Part shown: positions 45,573 through 54,566 of the stretch, piece by piece
Position numbering within the stretch: position 1 is the stretch's first letter
How the letters are laid out: every line of letters starts with the position of its first letter
Assembly (NCBI RefSeq): GCF_021234875.1
Contig: NZ_JAJQVM010000002.1
Span: 1-64,000, forward strand
Reading direction: 5' to 3'
Length of the DNA stretch: 64,000 nucleotides
Source of the DNA: Marinibactrum halimedae
GTDB lineage: Bacteria; Pseudomonadota; Gammaproteobacteria; Pseudomonadales; Cellvibrionaceae
The notes under the pieces: generated by a model
The model's database searches: none
The model's input: only the letters and a program-made list of their open reading frames with translations
What the model was told of the DNA's origin: nothing
Made by a program: the position numbers and the translations under genes

Positions 45573-47261
45573 ATGTACACTCAGCATCACAATTACACCC
45601 GCAGGAAGCAGCCCAACCGAGGCCGCACACTGGCAAACATGGGGTTAATGATTGGCTTTTTGATTACCGCCCTTTTCCTGAATGGTTGCAATAATACCAA
45701 GCCCTCTGCAACACAAGCCGGGGAAGGTACACCTTCTCAAATTCAAGACTTGCATATTGTGGATTGTTTATTGCCGGGCCAACTTCGCCGATTAGGCACC
45801 ATGACGTATTCCACCCCCAGAAGACCCATCCATACCACAGCAGCCGATTGCCGTATACGAGGCGGGGAATACGTAGAATACGACCGTGCCGATTACAAAA
45901 CCGCTCTCAATGTCTGGATGGAAGCCGCCGAAGGTGGCGACCCAGAAGCCCAAGCTAATGTGGGGGAAATCTTTGAGCGGGGTTTGGGCGACAGCCCCAA
46001 TTATGCCGCTGCAGCCATTTGGTATCAAAAAGCCGCCGAGCAGGGCAATGCGCGAGCACAATTTAATTTGGGCACACTTTACGAGCAAGGGTTGGGAGTA
46101 GAAAAAGACAGCCTTCAAGCGCTGAATTGGTATCGCAAAGCCTGGGGGTTAGAAGAGGACAGTGTTATTTATCAATCTGCGGCCGCTCAAGAACAAAAAG
46201 CGCTACGCGGTGCGCTTCAAAAACAATTGTCTGAGAAAAATACACAAATTACCCTGTTGTCTAAACAGCTATCGCAAATGAAAGCGCAATTATCCGCCCA
46301 AGCTGAAAACGCCGATGTAAACAACACATTGCGACAAGAAATCCAACAATTACAGAACTGGGTGGCAGAGCTGGAAACCGAAAAACAAAAAGCGCAAACT
46401 CGTTACGATAACATACCGGTATTCCGAGAGCCCGTCGCCATTGAAAGCCCCTCCTCCACAGCAAGCGTGTCCGGCGATTCCCCCCTAAAATTTGGAAAAT
46501 ACTACGCGTTAATTATCGGCAACCAAAACTACTCACAACTGGATAATTTGTACTCCCCTATCAGTGATGCTCAGGCCATTGCCGATGTATTGGAAGATAA
46601 ATATGGCTTTTCCGTAAAAACCTTACTGGATGCCAGCAATGTTGAAGTCATGCAAGCGATCAATGACCTCAATGACGTGATTACCGACCAAGACAACTTA
46701 CTGATTTTCTACGCTGGCCATGGCAGTCGTGTAAAAAGTGGCGAAATTGAAGATGGTTACTGGCTGCCAGTAAACGCCAACCCGCCCCCTAAAGACACCT
46801 ATTGGGTTTCTAACGAATTTATTACTCGACATTTGGCCCGTTTAAATGCGAAACGTGTCTTGGTGGTTGCCGACTCCTGTTACGCTGGGCTTTTATCAAG
46901 CGCACCCGGTTACCTATTTATGGGCTCCGACCAGGAATATACGGATGAATACATTGAATACAAATTAAAGAAAAAGGCCCGGTTACTTCTCGCCTCTGGT
47001 GGCGATAAACCTGTCCTTGATAATGCCGGTAGTGGCCATTCTGTCTTCGCACGTGCATTACTCACCGCACTGGAAGACAACAATAAGATTCTTTCCGGCC
47101 CAGAACTTTACACCACCATAAAAAACCAAGTCGAAAAAGGCGCACGCAAAATCGGCTATGAACAATCACCAGAATTTAAAGCCATTAAAGGCGCGGGCCA
47201 TGAGGTGGGGGATTTCTTCTTTGTACCGCAATCACACCAAAGAGTCAGTCTATTACGCTAA
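45573..47261 (+). CDS. Sel1-repeat, coiled-coil caspase-family protein
   Basis: AGAGGA six bases before the ATG at 45573 favours that start over the ATG at 45558, giving 562 residues. A hydrophobic N-terminal helix ends in LNGC, a likely lipobox. Two Sel1 repeats follow (PEAQANVGEIFERGLG, ARAQFNLGTLYEQGLGVEKD), then a heptad-rich coiled coil (about 205-275). The C-terminal C14 caspase-like domain has His388 in FYAGHGS and Cys441 in ADSCYAG (numbered from 45558). Bacterial caspase homologues cleave after Arg/Lys or Asp; the target is unknown. The domain order resembles envelope-anchored metacaspase-type proteins. A terminator follows at 47302. Confidence 0.88.
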   Translation: MYTQHHNYTRRKQPNRGRTLANMGLMIGFLITALFLNGCNNTKPSATQAGEGTPSQIQDLHIVDCLLPGQLRRLGTMTYSTPRRPIHTTAADCRIRGGEYVEYDRADYKTALNVWMEAAEGGDPEAQANVGEIFERGLGDSPNYAAAAIWYQKAAEQGNARAQFNLGTLYEQGLGVEKDSLQALNWYRKAWGLEEDSVIYQSAAAQEQKALRGALQKQLSEKNTQITLLSKQLSQMKAQLSAQAENADVNNTLRQEIQQLQNWVAELETEKQKAQTRYDNIPVFREPVAIESPSSTASVSGDSPLKFGKYYALIIGNQNYSQLDNLYSPISDAQAIADVLEDKYGFSVKTLLDASNVEVMQAINDLNDVITDQDNLLIFYAGHGSRVKSGEIEDGYWLPVNANPPPKDTYWVSNEFITRHLARLNAKRVLVVADSCYAGLLSSAPGYLFMGSDQEYTDEYIEYKLKKKARLLLASGGDKPVLDNAGSGHSVFARALLTALEDNNKILSGPELYTTIKNQVEKGARKIGYEQSPEFKAIKGAGHEVGDFFFVPQSHQRVSLLR

Positions 47262-47301
47262 TGGCCTTTGCCAGTCACTTTTTATGTGAGTAGCCCAATA
47301 A

Positions 47302-47328
47302 AAACGATGGTGATCGCCATCGTTTTTT
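47302..47328 (+). terminator. Rho-independent terminator after the caspase gene
   Basis: AAACGATGG, short loop, CCATCGTTT with further T residues: about a nine-base stem and T-tail. Confidence 0.88.
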
Positions 47329-47374
47329 CTTTTCTTCTCTGATGCTTATCCTGACTCTTTATTGACTTGACTCT

Positions 47375-48232
47375 TTATTGGCTGGTTGTGGCGGCGACAC
47401 CTAAAGGACTAAACTCCACAGCCTTCATGCCTTCTTTTGAAACCCAGTTTTCATGGTGTACAAAAAAACGCTCTACTTCGTTGGCCGCTTTCATCTCTAA
47501 CAAAGCATGACGTAGCCGCTCACCATGAAGATTATGATGAGAGGCCTTAGAAATATACAACCCCGCCTGAACCACGGATACTTCCCCTAAAACACGGAAA
47601 TGACGAACGTCCATACCAAGAGAGCGCATACCGTAAAACACGGTTTGTTCAACACTGACGATCACATCGATTCGTTTCCCTATCAGCATGTATAACCCAT
47701 GATCTATCGAATTTAATGGAATTTTCTGAAAGTCATCACGCTGATCAAATTCATCGCCATAATATGAAGCTCGAATAACGCCCACACGCTTACCCTTTAA
47801 ATCATCAAGGGAGTGGATTTTTTCTGCATTTGGTAAGCCCACCATCACCGTGCGAACATCAGCCACTATCCCCAGCAAGCGAGCTCGTTCTGCTACAGAG
47901 TCACTCACAAATAAAATGGCCGCATCCGCATATCCGGTCGATACAGACTGAATAACTCGAGGATAAGGCGCAATCATCTGGTGACAGGGTATGGCTGCCC
48001 TATTACACAATTCACTCATAAAGTCCGTCAAAATACCTTTGTTGCGGCCACTCTTATCCAAGTAGCCCCATGGCGCTACAGCCGATGTATGGACTTGCAA
48101 TTCCTGTTTATGAGAGGAAGAGAGAGAGGAAGAATCAGAGTGTGTCGATGCACTCACTACGGAAGCAGACCATAGGCCAGATAAAAAATAAAACAGCGCA
48201 CCTACAAGAAGAGCATCGAACCGGTAAACCAC
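47375..48232 (-). CDS. Periplasmic solute-binding protein, family 3
   Basis: The 285-residue protein has a signal peptide and an SBP_bac_3 fold like amino-acid-binding proteins: VAPWGYLDKSGRNKGILTDFMSELCNRAA, IAPYPRVIQSVSTGYADAAILF, LDDLKGKRVGVIRASYYGDEF, GKRIDVIVSVEQTVFYGMR. No permease or ATPase gene adjoins it, so it may act as a sensor or work with a transporter encoded elsewhere. The ligand cannot be read. The upstream 250 bases to 48483 hold no gene. Confidence 0.82.
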   Translation of the reverse strand: MVYRFDALLVGALFYFLSGLWSASVVSASTHSDSSSLSSSHKQELQVHTSAVAPWGYLDKSGRNKGILTDFMSELCNRAAIPCHQMIAPYPRVIQSVSTGYADAAILFVSDSVAERARLLGIVADVRTVMVGLPNAEKIHSLDDLKGKRVGVIRASYYGDEFDQRDDFQKIPLNSIDHGLYMLIGKRIDVIVSVEQTVFYGMRSLGMDVRHFRVLGEVSVVQAGLYISKASHHNLHGERLRHALLEMKAANEVERFFVHHENWVSKEGMKAVEFSPLGVAATTSQ

Positions 48233-48483
48233 CTAACGAACCTCCAGTGCAAAGAGTGACAGTAATAAAAGCCTTAGGAAGTGATGACTTCAGTCACCTC
48301 TCTTTTTAAAAGTAGACGATTTAAGCGACAGACAACAGTGCCATCGGCCAAGATGGCTTACCTGCTGACCGGTATCATGAAAACCAAAGTCATGGTGACC
48401 TAATTCATAACGCCTTAGTACGCCACCTAGGTCTGATCGATTGAAAACGCCCCTGAAGCAGAATGGCCTTGGGGATAGCCACA

Positions 48484-49503
48484 CTAAGGTAATAACCACC
48501 GAGTTTTTGCTGAACGAGACACACACCAACTGAACAATAGTGCCAATGCACCACTGACCAGTACCCAAAAAGGAATCACCAACAACGGATGCGCATGGTG
48601 CCACTCATACGACCTCATGGGCCATAAAAAGATAGGATGCAGCAGATAAATACCCAAACTGTGAGCAGAGATAAAAGACAATACCTTGGTTGTTTTCCAT
48701 TGAGCTTGTAAATGTTGACTCACATAACGAATACCATAAAAAATCATGGCAGCAACGGCAATAACATTGATGGTCTTATAGGAAAACCACCGGCCCACAC
48801 TGTAGGCTTCTTTCCCTAAACTGCGTTGCACCACCATAAACACCGTCACCACAAGGGCAGCCATACCCATTGCCATCAACGTTAACAGCAGCGAGCGGTT
48901 TAAAGGAACTTTTTGATAAAGCACATACCCTAGCGCCAAATAACCACTATACAACCATAACTGGTGGCTCCAAATACCTTTCATACCATTTAAATAGAGG
49001 ACAGATGAAATCAGCCAAGCCCCGATAATGGGATATAAACATTGATCACCATACCTCGCCATCAACCACTTCAATACGGGAACCACTAAATACAAAGGAA
49101 TAAAATAGTAAAAGAAACCCAAATGATAATAGGTCGCGGAATGCCAGGCATTGTGCAAGACATCCCACGTTTTATTAATGGTATACCCCTCCAAACTCCA
49201 GCCCGATAAATACGAATAAAAAAGAGACCATACGACGAAAGGAATAAATACTTTGCCCACCCGCCGCTTGATATAATATTTCGTCTCAAAAGGGCGACGA
49301 TCACTCAGTAGCAATGCGCCCGTAATCATAATAAAAACAGGAACGGCCCAGCGGCTGATACCATTAATGGTAATCGCCGAAAGCCACTGATCAAACGGTA
49401 TCGTACCCAACTGATCACGGAAGGGGGCAAGCACATGAATTGCAATAACCGCAATCGCGGCCACTACCCGCAATACATCAAAAAATAATACATGTTTTGT
49501 CAT
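48484..49503 (-). CDS. Acyltransferase family 3 membrane protein
   Basis: The 339-residue protein has about ten membrane helices and the acyltransferase-3 layout: FFDVLRVVAAIAVIAIHVLAPF with the catalytic His, SRWAVPVFIMITGALLLSDRRPF, and a late LSFISAHSLGIYLLHPIFLWPM. Such enzymes acylate surface sugars or lipid head groups using an inner-membrane acyl donor. It stands alone, upstream of the solute-binding gene on the same strand. The substrate is unknown. Confidence 0.87.
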   Translation of the reverse strand: MTKHVLFFDVLRVVAAIAVIAIHVLAPFRDQLGTIPFDQWLSAITINGISRWAVPVFIMITGALLLSDRRPFETKYYIKRRVGKVFIPFVVWSLFYSYLSGWSLEGYTINKTWDVLHNAWHSATYYHLGFFYYFIPLYLVVPVLKWLMARYGDQCLYPIIGAWLISSVLYLNGMKGIWSHQLWLYSGYLALGYVLYQKVPLNRSLLLTLMAMGMAALVVTVFMVVQRSLGKEAYSVGRWFSYKTINVIAVAAMIFYGIRYVSQHLQAQWKTTKVLSFISAHSLGIYLLHPIFLWPMRSYEWHHAHPLLVIPFWVLVSGALALLFSWCVSRSAKTRWLLP

Positions 49504-49888
49504 TATTGATTCTTCTTATCGACACTTTTTATTGACATACTACTTATTGGCACACTACTTATTGACATGCTACTTATTGGCATACCATTTATTAACGAAC
49601 AGGCTTTACTCACAAACACGCTTTCATAACAAGCCTCATTATTTCGAACTATAACAGCGAAGATAAATCCATAAGCGTGTTACAACGCTGATTCTTTAAT
49701 AGTGGATATTCAATACCTCAACACCTCGCCTAACCTTGTACCCCACCGATGAGTAGTCCTCCCATAAAATGGACGGACATTAAATACTAAGCCTTTTTCG
49801 ATAAAACCACACTTCATAGACTTCCTGGTCATTTTTTCATTCGTTGGCTATAAATGAATGATCCATCTATCAATTCACTGGGTTAGCT
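49504..49888. other. Divergent promoter region, acyltransferase / porin
   Basis: These 385 bases hold no gene. The part next to the acyltransferase start is a 15-base tandem repeat (49531-49590). The porin ribosome-binding site is weak (GGGTTAGCT). Confidence 0.5.
49531..49590. repeat. 15-base tandem repeat, four units
   Basis: Four head-to-tail units of 15 bases alternate between ATTGACATACTACTT and ATTGGCACACTACTT types, so the higher-order unit may be 30 bases. It lies about 28 bases upstream of the acyltransferase start codon, inside the leader or promoter. Confidence 0.92.
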
Positions 49889-51121
49889 ATGAACATCAAT
49901 CGACTTGCATTGATCACTGTCATTACCAGTACCGCCTCAATGACGGCATATGGTAACAGCGTGGAACAACTCACAAACCAAGTTAAGCAACTGAATCAAC
50001 GTCTGCTTGATCAAGAACAGAGACTCCGAATAAATGGATTTGCAACGGTGGGAGTCGTTCAGCAAGACTTAGAAGAAGGGTATCACCGAGGTATTACTGA
50101 CGAACTCAACTGGAGGCGCTACAGCAAAGCCGCCTTACAATTTACATTCAATATTGATGAGAACACGTCGTTTGTTACTCAGCTCATCTCTCGTGGAGAA
50201 GAGGATTTTGATACCACAGCAGAATGGATGTATTTGAAGCACAACTTCGGCAATGGTTGGAGCACAAAAATTGGCCGGTTAAGAAAACCCAATTACATCT
50301 TGTCTGAATTTTTTGACGTCGGCTACGCAATGCCTTGGACACAACCCCCGGTAGAAGTGTATGGAGTATTAGAAGAGTCAGCGAATTATGAAGCGATAGA
50401 TTTTACTTACGATTTCGAGATCGGAGATTGGAGTGCCTTTGCACAAGCACAATACGGTAGATCTGAAACTGATTCATCGGTTTCGCCCGATCTCTTCGCG
50501 TTCAACTTCAATATGAACTACGACTATCTCACTCTTCGTGCAGGCTACTCCCGAGCAGACACATTCTTTCAACCAGACAGTGACATCGGAACCCTATCGG
50601 TAGGAGTCAACGCCGCATACGAGGCCGCATACGCTTCAGCAGGCCTCACTTTCGATGGACAGGTTGGCTTAAATGAAGAAACCGCTCAACTGGCCCAGTT
50701 CTTTGGTGTCGCCGCCATGTATGACTCTGATACCTGGTTACTCATGGCCGAATTCAATAGCTTAGAGTTTGATGGCCTAGGGGTGGATGAAGACGGTTTC
50801 TATCTTGTTGGTGGCTATCGATTTGGCCAATTCATGCCTTTTATTAGTTACGCCCGAAGCGAATCCACCGATGACGATGATCGTGAAGCGCCCATTACGA
50901 TGAACCCTGTTGTAGATGGTGCAGTTGTTGCGACTCAACTTAGCTTCAATAAAGAGCAAGATCGATTTTCTCTGGGCCTACGATACGACTTCAAGCCAGG
51001 CATTGCCTTTAAAATACAATACGACTCAGTGGATACCGGCGATACCATTGGTGAATTTGATACCTTCCCATCCGAAGACACAACCGACGTCATCAGTGCT
51101 ACTGTTGACTTGGTCTTTTAA
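49889..51121 (+). CDS. Outer-membrane porin
   Basis: The 410-residue product has a signal peptide (cleaved near TAYGNS), a short coiled-coil segment (VEQLTNQVKQLNQRLLDQEQRLR) and then a large beta-barrel with strands such as LNWRRYSKAALQFTFNI, GWSTKIGRLRKPNYILSEF and RFSLGLRYDFKPGIAFKIQYDSV, ending in a final DVISATVDLVF. The N-terminal coil suggests a trimeric porin of the OprO/DcaP-like kind. The gene is followed 11 bases later by a phosphate-binding-like protein, a linkage that hints at uptake of an anion such as phosphate. Confidence 0.87.
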   Translation: MNINRLALITVITSTASMTAYGNSVEQLTNQVKQLNQRLLDQEQRLRINGFATVGVVQQDLEEGYHRGITDELNWRRYSKAALQFTFNIDENTSFVTQLISRGEEDFDTTAEWMYLKHNFGNGWSTKIGRLRKPNYILSEFFDVGYAMPWTQPPVEVYGVLEESANYEAIDFTYDFEIGDWSAFAQAQYGRSETDSSVSPDLFAFNFNMNYDYLTLRAGYSRADTFFQPDSDIGTLSVGVNAAYEAAYASAGLTFDGQVGLNEETAQLAQFFGVAAMYDSDTWLLMAEFNSLEFDGLGVDEDGFYLVGGYRFGQFMPFISYARSESTDDDDREAPITMNPVVDGAVVATQLSFNKEQDRFSLGLRYDFKPGIAFKIQYDSVDTGDTIGEFDTFPSEDTTDVISATVDLVF

Positions 51122-51132
51122 GGAGCCGACCG

Positions 51133-51555
51133 ATGAAAAAACGCATTCAGATTGCGCTCGCCGTTATCTTATCGGTTAGCGTTCAACACGCCTTAGCTGG
51201 TATTGCGGTGGTAGTAGGTGCCAGTAGTCCGATTGAACCGATCTCAAAAGAAGAAGACATTGTCAAAGTCTTTCTCGGTAAGAAAAAAACGCTCAGCGGT
51301 TCGCAAATTCTGCCCGTGGACCAAACAGAAGGAAGCCCAACACGATCTGTCTTTTACAAAGATATTGTGAAAAAAACGGAAACGCAACTCACCGCTTATT
51401 GGGCTCGTTTAATTTTCACCGGAAAAGCACAAGCACCACAAAGTGTCGGTGGTGATAATGATGTAAAAAATGTTGTTGCAACAAACCCTAATTTAATTGG
51501 TTACATAGACGAAGGTGCCATTGACGATACCGTCAAAGTCATTTTTAAAAAATAA
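51133..51555 (+). CDS. Short PstS-like phosphate-binding protein
   Basis: The 140-residue product has a signal peptide (MKKRIQIALAVILSVSVQHALA) and one domain of the periplasmic phosphate-binding type: SPIEPISKEEDIVKVFLGKKKTLSGSQILPVDQTEGSPTRSVFY, then a C-terminal VVATNPNLIGYIDEGAIDD. It is less than half the length of PstS, as in the short PBP-like proteins that pair with porins. It starts 11 bases after the porin stop, so the two form an operon. It may hand a ligand to the porin or to a sensor. Confidence 0.82.
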   Translation: MKKRIQIALAVILSVSVQHALAGIAVVVGASSPIEPISKEEDIVKVFLGKKKTLSGSQILPVDQTEGSPTRSVFYKDIVKKTETQLTAYWARLIFTGKAQAPQSVGGDNDVKNVVATNPNLIGYIDEGAIDDTVKVIFKK

Positions 51556-52172
51556 TTTCTAAACACCTGTTTTAATAGCATCACAATAGCTCATCAGGGA
51601 TGATGATCTTTACAACTTAACTTTTATCATTCTCCCGCATCCTACCTAAAAATTTATTTTTCAAAATCAACTTCACAAGAACACCCCATCTAACATTGCA
51701 AAAATAACCAAAAGACCACACCTTTCAACTGGCGCCAAAAACATCCACTCATTTAATTTGATTCTAAATAACGACTTTTATAAACTTGCAATTGATTAAT
51801 CAACATAATCCTTCTATATTTTTCACTCCTTTACACACCTAAACAATAAATTCAAAAAAACACGAATTTATTGTAAAGGATACTCCCACATTCATAAGTC
51901 ACAGCTTCGTTTCAAAAAACGATATTGTCTTATTACGCGATTTAAGCGTAAAACGTTTCTAACGAAACCTTTATAAAGTGACTCATTGACTGCGATTATC
52001 GATGTTAACTGGGCGTGCAATAAGGATCTTGAGTAACACCGGCTAATAAGTTCCATCCGGCATATGCACTCAAGAATAGCTACTTGTATGTAATAACAAA
52101 TTAATTCGTGATATCAAAACTCACATCTAAAAATTTAAACTTCTAAAATAGATACATAACAAGGTAACCGCT
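51556..52172. other. Long intergenic region upstream of the trypsin-like protease
   Basis: These 617 bases hold no supported gene and are A/T-rich. A perfect 11-base inverted repeat (ACAATAAATTC, ten bases, GAATTTATTGT) lies at 51843-51874 and could be an operator or a transcript end. AAGGTAACCGCT precedes the protease ATG. Confidence 0.5.
51843..51874. repeat. Perfect 11-base inverted repeat
   Basis: ACAATAAATTC and GAATTTATTGT are separated by AAAAAAACAC. It is about 300 bases upstream of the protease start and about 290 bases after the PstS-like gene. Confidence 0.6.
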
Positions 52173-53747
52173 ATGAATCCTCGTACCACCGAGTTTTTAT
52201 TTAAAAAAATCGATAAAAAAAATCCCATCGCCAACGCTGTTATGGCAACTACCTTTGCCCTTTCATTGGGCGCCGCCAGTACCACAATGGCACAAACTGC
52301 AGAAATGCCATTCCATATGGAAGCCTACTCTTGGAGTGCATCAGCGCCCTCTGCCACGGTTATCAGTACCTCTACTGAAAGCATTACTACCGACGTAATT
52401 AGTGCAAAAGGTGCACCATGGCTGCGCCTAAGTTTTGAAGGCACAAAATTACTTGAAGGCAGTTACATTGAATTAATTTCTCAAAAAGACGGGGCATCAC
52501 AAAAGCTCACACAAAAAGACCTTCAAAACAGAGAGTATCGCAGTGCTTATTTCAACGGAGATAAAGTCGAAATTCGCGTTCATATACCCAGCGGCGATAC
52601 CACCTCAAAGGTGAATGTGTCTGAATTGAAAGTGGGTGAAATGGTGTCCGACACCGACATGGGTACTGCCAGTATCTGCGGTGTTGATAATCGTGTAGCT
52701 TCTAGTGAAGGTCGTGTTGCCCGAATAGACCCAATCGGATGTACTGCATGGTTGATCGGAGGGGAAAGATTACTCACCGCCGGGCATTGTATTAGCTCAA
52801 GAACCGATATTATTTCTTTTAACGTCCCCGCCTCCTTATCCAATGGCACCGTGCAATTTCCTGGGCCAGAAGATCAATACGACATTATTAGCAGCAGTAT
52901 CGTCGACGGCGGTAGGGTCAGCCTGGGTAACGACTGGGCCATTTTCAACGTGCGCGATAATGGGCGTGTAGATTTAGGTTCACGGGGCAGCTTCTCAATT
53001 AAACGAGATCGCTCACCCTCCACCATTCGCATTACCGGCTTCGGCACTGACGATGGCCGCACCAACCAAACCAACCAAACCCACGCCGGAGCTAACCGCA
53101 GTGCCAGCAGTGGTACCGTTTTGCGTTATACCGCTGATACCACAGGGGGTAATTCAGGCAGCCCAGTAATTGACGAAGCAACCGGCATGGCCATCGGGAT
53201 TCACACCAACGGCGGTTGTACATCGTCTGGCGGAAGTAACGCGGGTACCGGATTCTTCAATAACGGCTTATGGTCTGCCATTGGCACCGTCAACCCGGAT
53301 CCAGATCCCGATCCAGATCCTGTACCAGGCCAGTGCATTAATTTAGAAAGCGTTACCCCATTCAGTAATACCAACACCGGTTCGTACACTGCCGATGGAT
53401 GCAGCATGACACTGACAGGTAACATTTGGCGAGCCACTACTCAAACCTTTACCGTCACCTCAGATTCCGTACTCACGTTTGACTTCTCGTCGAATGGCAC
53501 GGGAGAAATTCATGGTATTGGTATGACGCAAGCCAATGGTGCGGCCTCCAACAGGACCTTTAAGTTGGACGGCTCTCAAAACTACGGCATTGATGACTTC
53601 ACCTACACCGGTGGAACACAAACCTTTTCCATTCCCGTGGGCGATTATTTCACAGGCTCCGGTTTCCGTTTAATTTTAGTGAACGACAAAGACAGCGGCG
53701 CTGAAAATAACACCACCACCATCAGCAACGTTCGACTCAGTAATTAA
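52173..53747 (+). CDS. Secreted trypsin-like serine protease with C-terminal beta domain
   Basis: The 524-residue preproprotein has a long signal sequence (cut near TMAQTAE) and a chymotrypsin-fold domain with His205 (LTAGHC), Asp254 (GNDWAIF) and Ser328 (GGNSGSP). A pro-region of about 160 residues precedes it. After a DPDPDPDP linker (about 375-385) comes a beta-rich domain of some 135 residues with GQCINLESVTPF, FTVTSDSVLTFDFSSNG and RLILVNDKDSG, a type seen on secreted marine enzymes, perhaps a binding module. It should act outside the cell, probably exported through the type II pathway. No immediate partner gene is present. Confidence 0.88.
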   Translation: MNPRTTEFLFKKIDKKNPIANAVMATTFALSLGAASTTMAQTAEMPFHMEAYSWSASAPSATVISTSTESITTDVISAKGAPWLRLSFEGTKLLEGSYIELISQKDGASQKLTQKDLQNREYRSAYFNGDKVEIRVHIPSGDTTSKVNVSELKVGEMVSDTDMGTASICGVDNRVASSEGRVARIDPIGCTAWLIGGERLLTAGHCISSRTDIISFNVPASLSNGTVQFPGPEDQYDIISSSIVDGGRVSLGNDWAIFNVRDNGRVDLGSRGSFSIKRDRSPSTIRITGFGTDDGRTNQTNQTHAGANRSASSGTVLRYTADTTGGNSGSPVIDEATGMAIGIHTNGGCTSSGGSNAGTGFFNNGLWSAIGTVNPDPDPDPDPVPGQCINLESVTPFSNTNTGSYTADGCSMTLTGNIWRATTQTFTVTSDSVLTFDFSSNGTGEIHGIGMTQANGAASNRTFKLDGSQNYGIDDFTYTGGTQTFSIPVGDYFTGSGFRLILVNDKDSGAENNTTTISNVRLSN

Positions 53748-53806
53748 TATTGCAATCAAATATTAATTTATAGATAGATATTAATGTTTATGCATTAATA
53801 GAGTAT

Positions 53807-53833
53807 GCCACTCAACCATAACGGCTGAGTGGC
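53807..53833. terminator. Hairpin between convergent genes
   Basis: GCCACTCA, 11-base loop, TGAGTGGC. It lies between the protease stop and the convergent C58-like gene; no strong T-run. Confidence 0.55.
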
Positions 53834-53846
53834 CTCATAATACCAT

Positions 53847-54566
53847 TTAAGACCAAAATGAAATCTTGCTTCTTTTTCTAAAATCAAACTTTTTATTACG
53901 AGAAGTATACCGAGCATAGAAAAAGCTACTAAAAAAACTCGAAAACTTTTTAAAGTTTGGAAATTCATATTCACCGTAATTAGGATCAAATAAAATAAAT
54001 GTATTATTGTTAGTCATGGCAATCGCCACTTCATGCCCATTAGGGCCAGGATCACCACACGGTCTACAAAATGATACCAAAGCATACTTTGCGTTGAAGA
54101 GCATTTTCCCGCGTTGTATTTCTTGAGTAATCCGATAAGCCATATTATCAATGGTCTTACCTTCTACAACCCCATCCGGTAGCATTGGGTTAGGAATAAA
54201 CCCATTCAAATTTTCAATACACTGCTCACCCACTTTATTTAAGAAATGTTCTCCCATAAACACAACAAGGCCGTTCCCTCCTGACCTGCCCCACCTATTA
54301 TGATCGTTGACTATCGTCTGAAATACTTCCCAATTAAGACTGGATGACGAGACAAAGCAACCACTCGTTATGGTATACAGCGCATCCCAAAGAGAGCTAT
54401 TGTTGTGACGGTAAGCAATCCAATGCCCACTCAACCCACCACAAATCCCATCTTGTTGCTCCACCTCTTTTAGCATAGCTTTATTGCCTTGTGAAAAATA
54501 CCGATTCGTTTTTCCACCATGATACATAGCCAAGAGACGGGTACACCTCATTAAATACCTAGCCAT
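53847..54566 (-). CDS. Putative YopT/C58-like cysteine protease, solitary copy
   Basis: The 239-residue product has Cys42 in GICGGLSGHW, His178 in NGHEVAIA and Asp194 in ILFDPNYGEY, the same ordered triad as the 2278-2982 protein, plus RYFSQGN shared with the IS66-broken copy. The N-terminus lacks a signal peptide. Unlike the other two it has no hcp upstream; the 525 bases before it are empty. It may be a displaced cassette whose hcp was lost, or it may use another carrier. The C-terminal tail (FFSSFFYARYTSRNKKFDFRKRSK) is basic and aromatic. Catalysis is inferred from motifs only. Confidence 0.65.
   Translation of the reverse strand: MARYLMRCTRLLAMYHGGKTNRYFSQGNKAMLKEVEQQDGICGGLSGHWIAYRHNNSSLWDALYTITSGCFVSSSSLNWEVFQTIVNDHNRWGRSGGNGLVVFMGEHFLNKVGEQCIENLNGFIPNPMLPDGVVEGKTIDNMAYRITQEIQRGKMLFNAKYALVSFCRPCGDPGPNGHEVAIAMTNNNTFILFDPNYGEYEFPNFKKFSSFFSSFFYARYTSRNKKFDFRKRSKISFWS

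Noticed and set aside
49531-49590. CRISPR-like array
   Set aside because: The repeats are head-to-tail without spacers and only 15 bases long.
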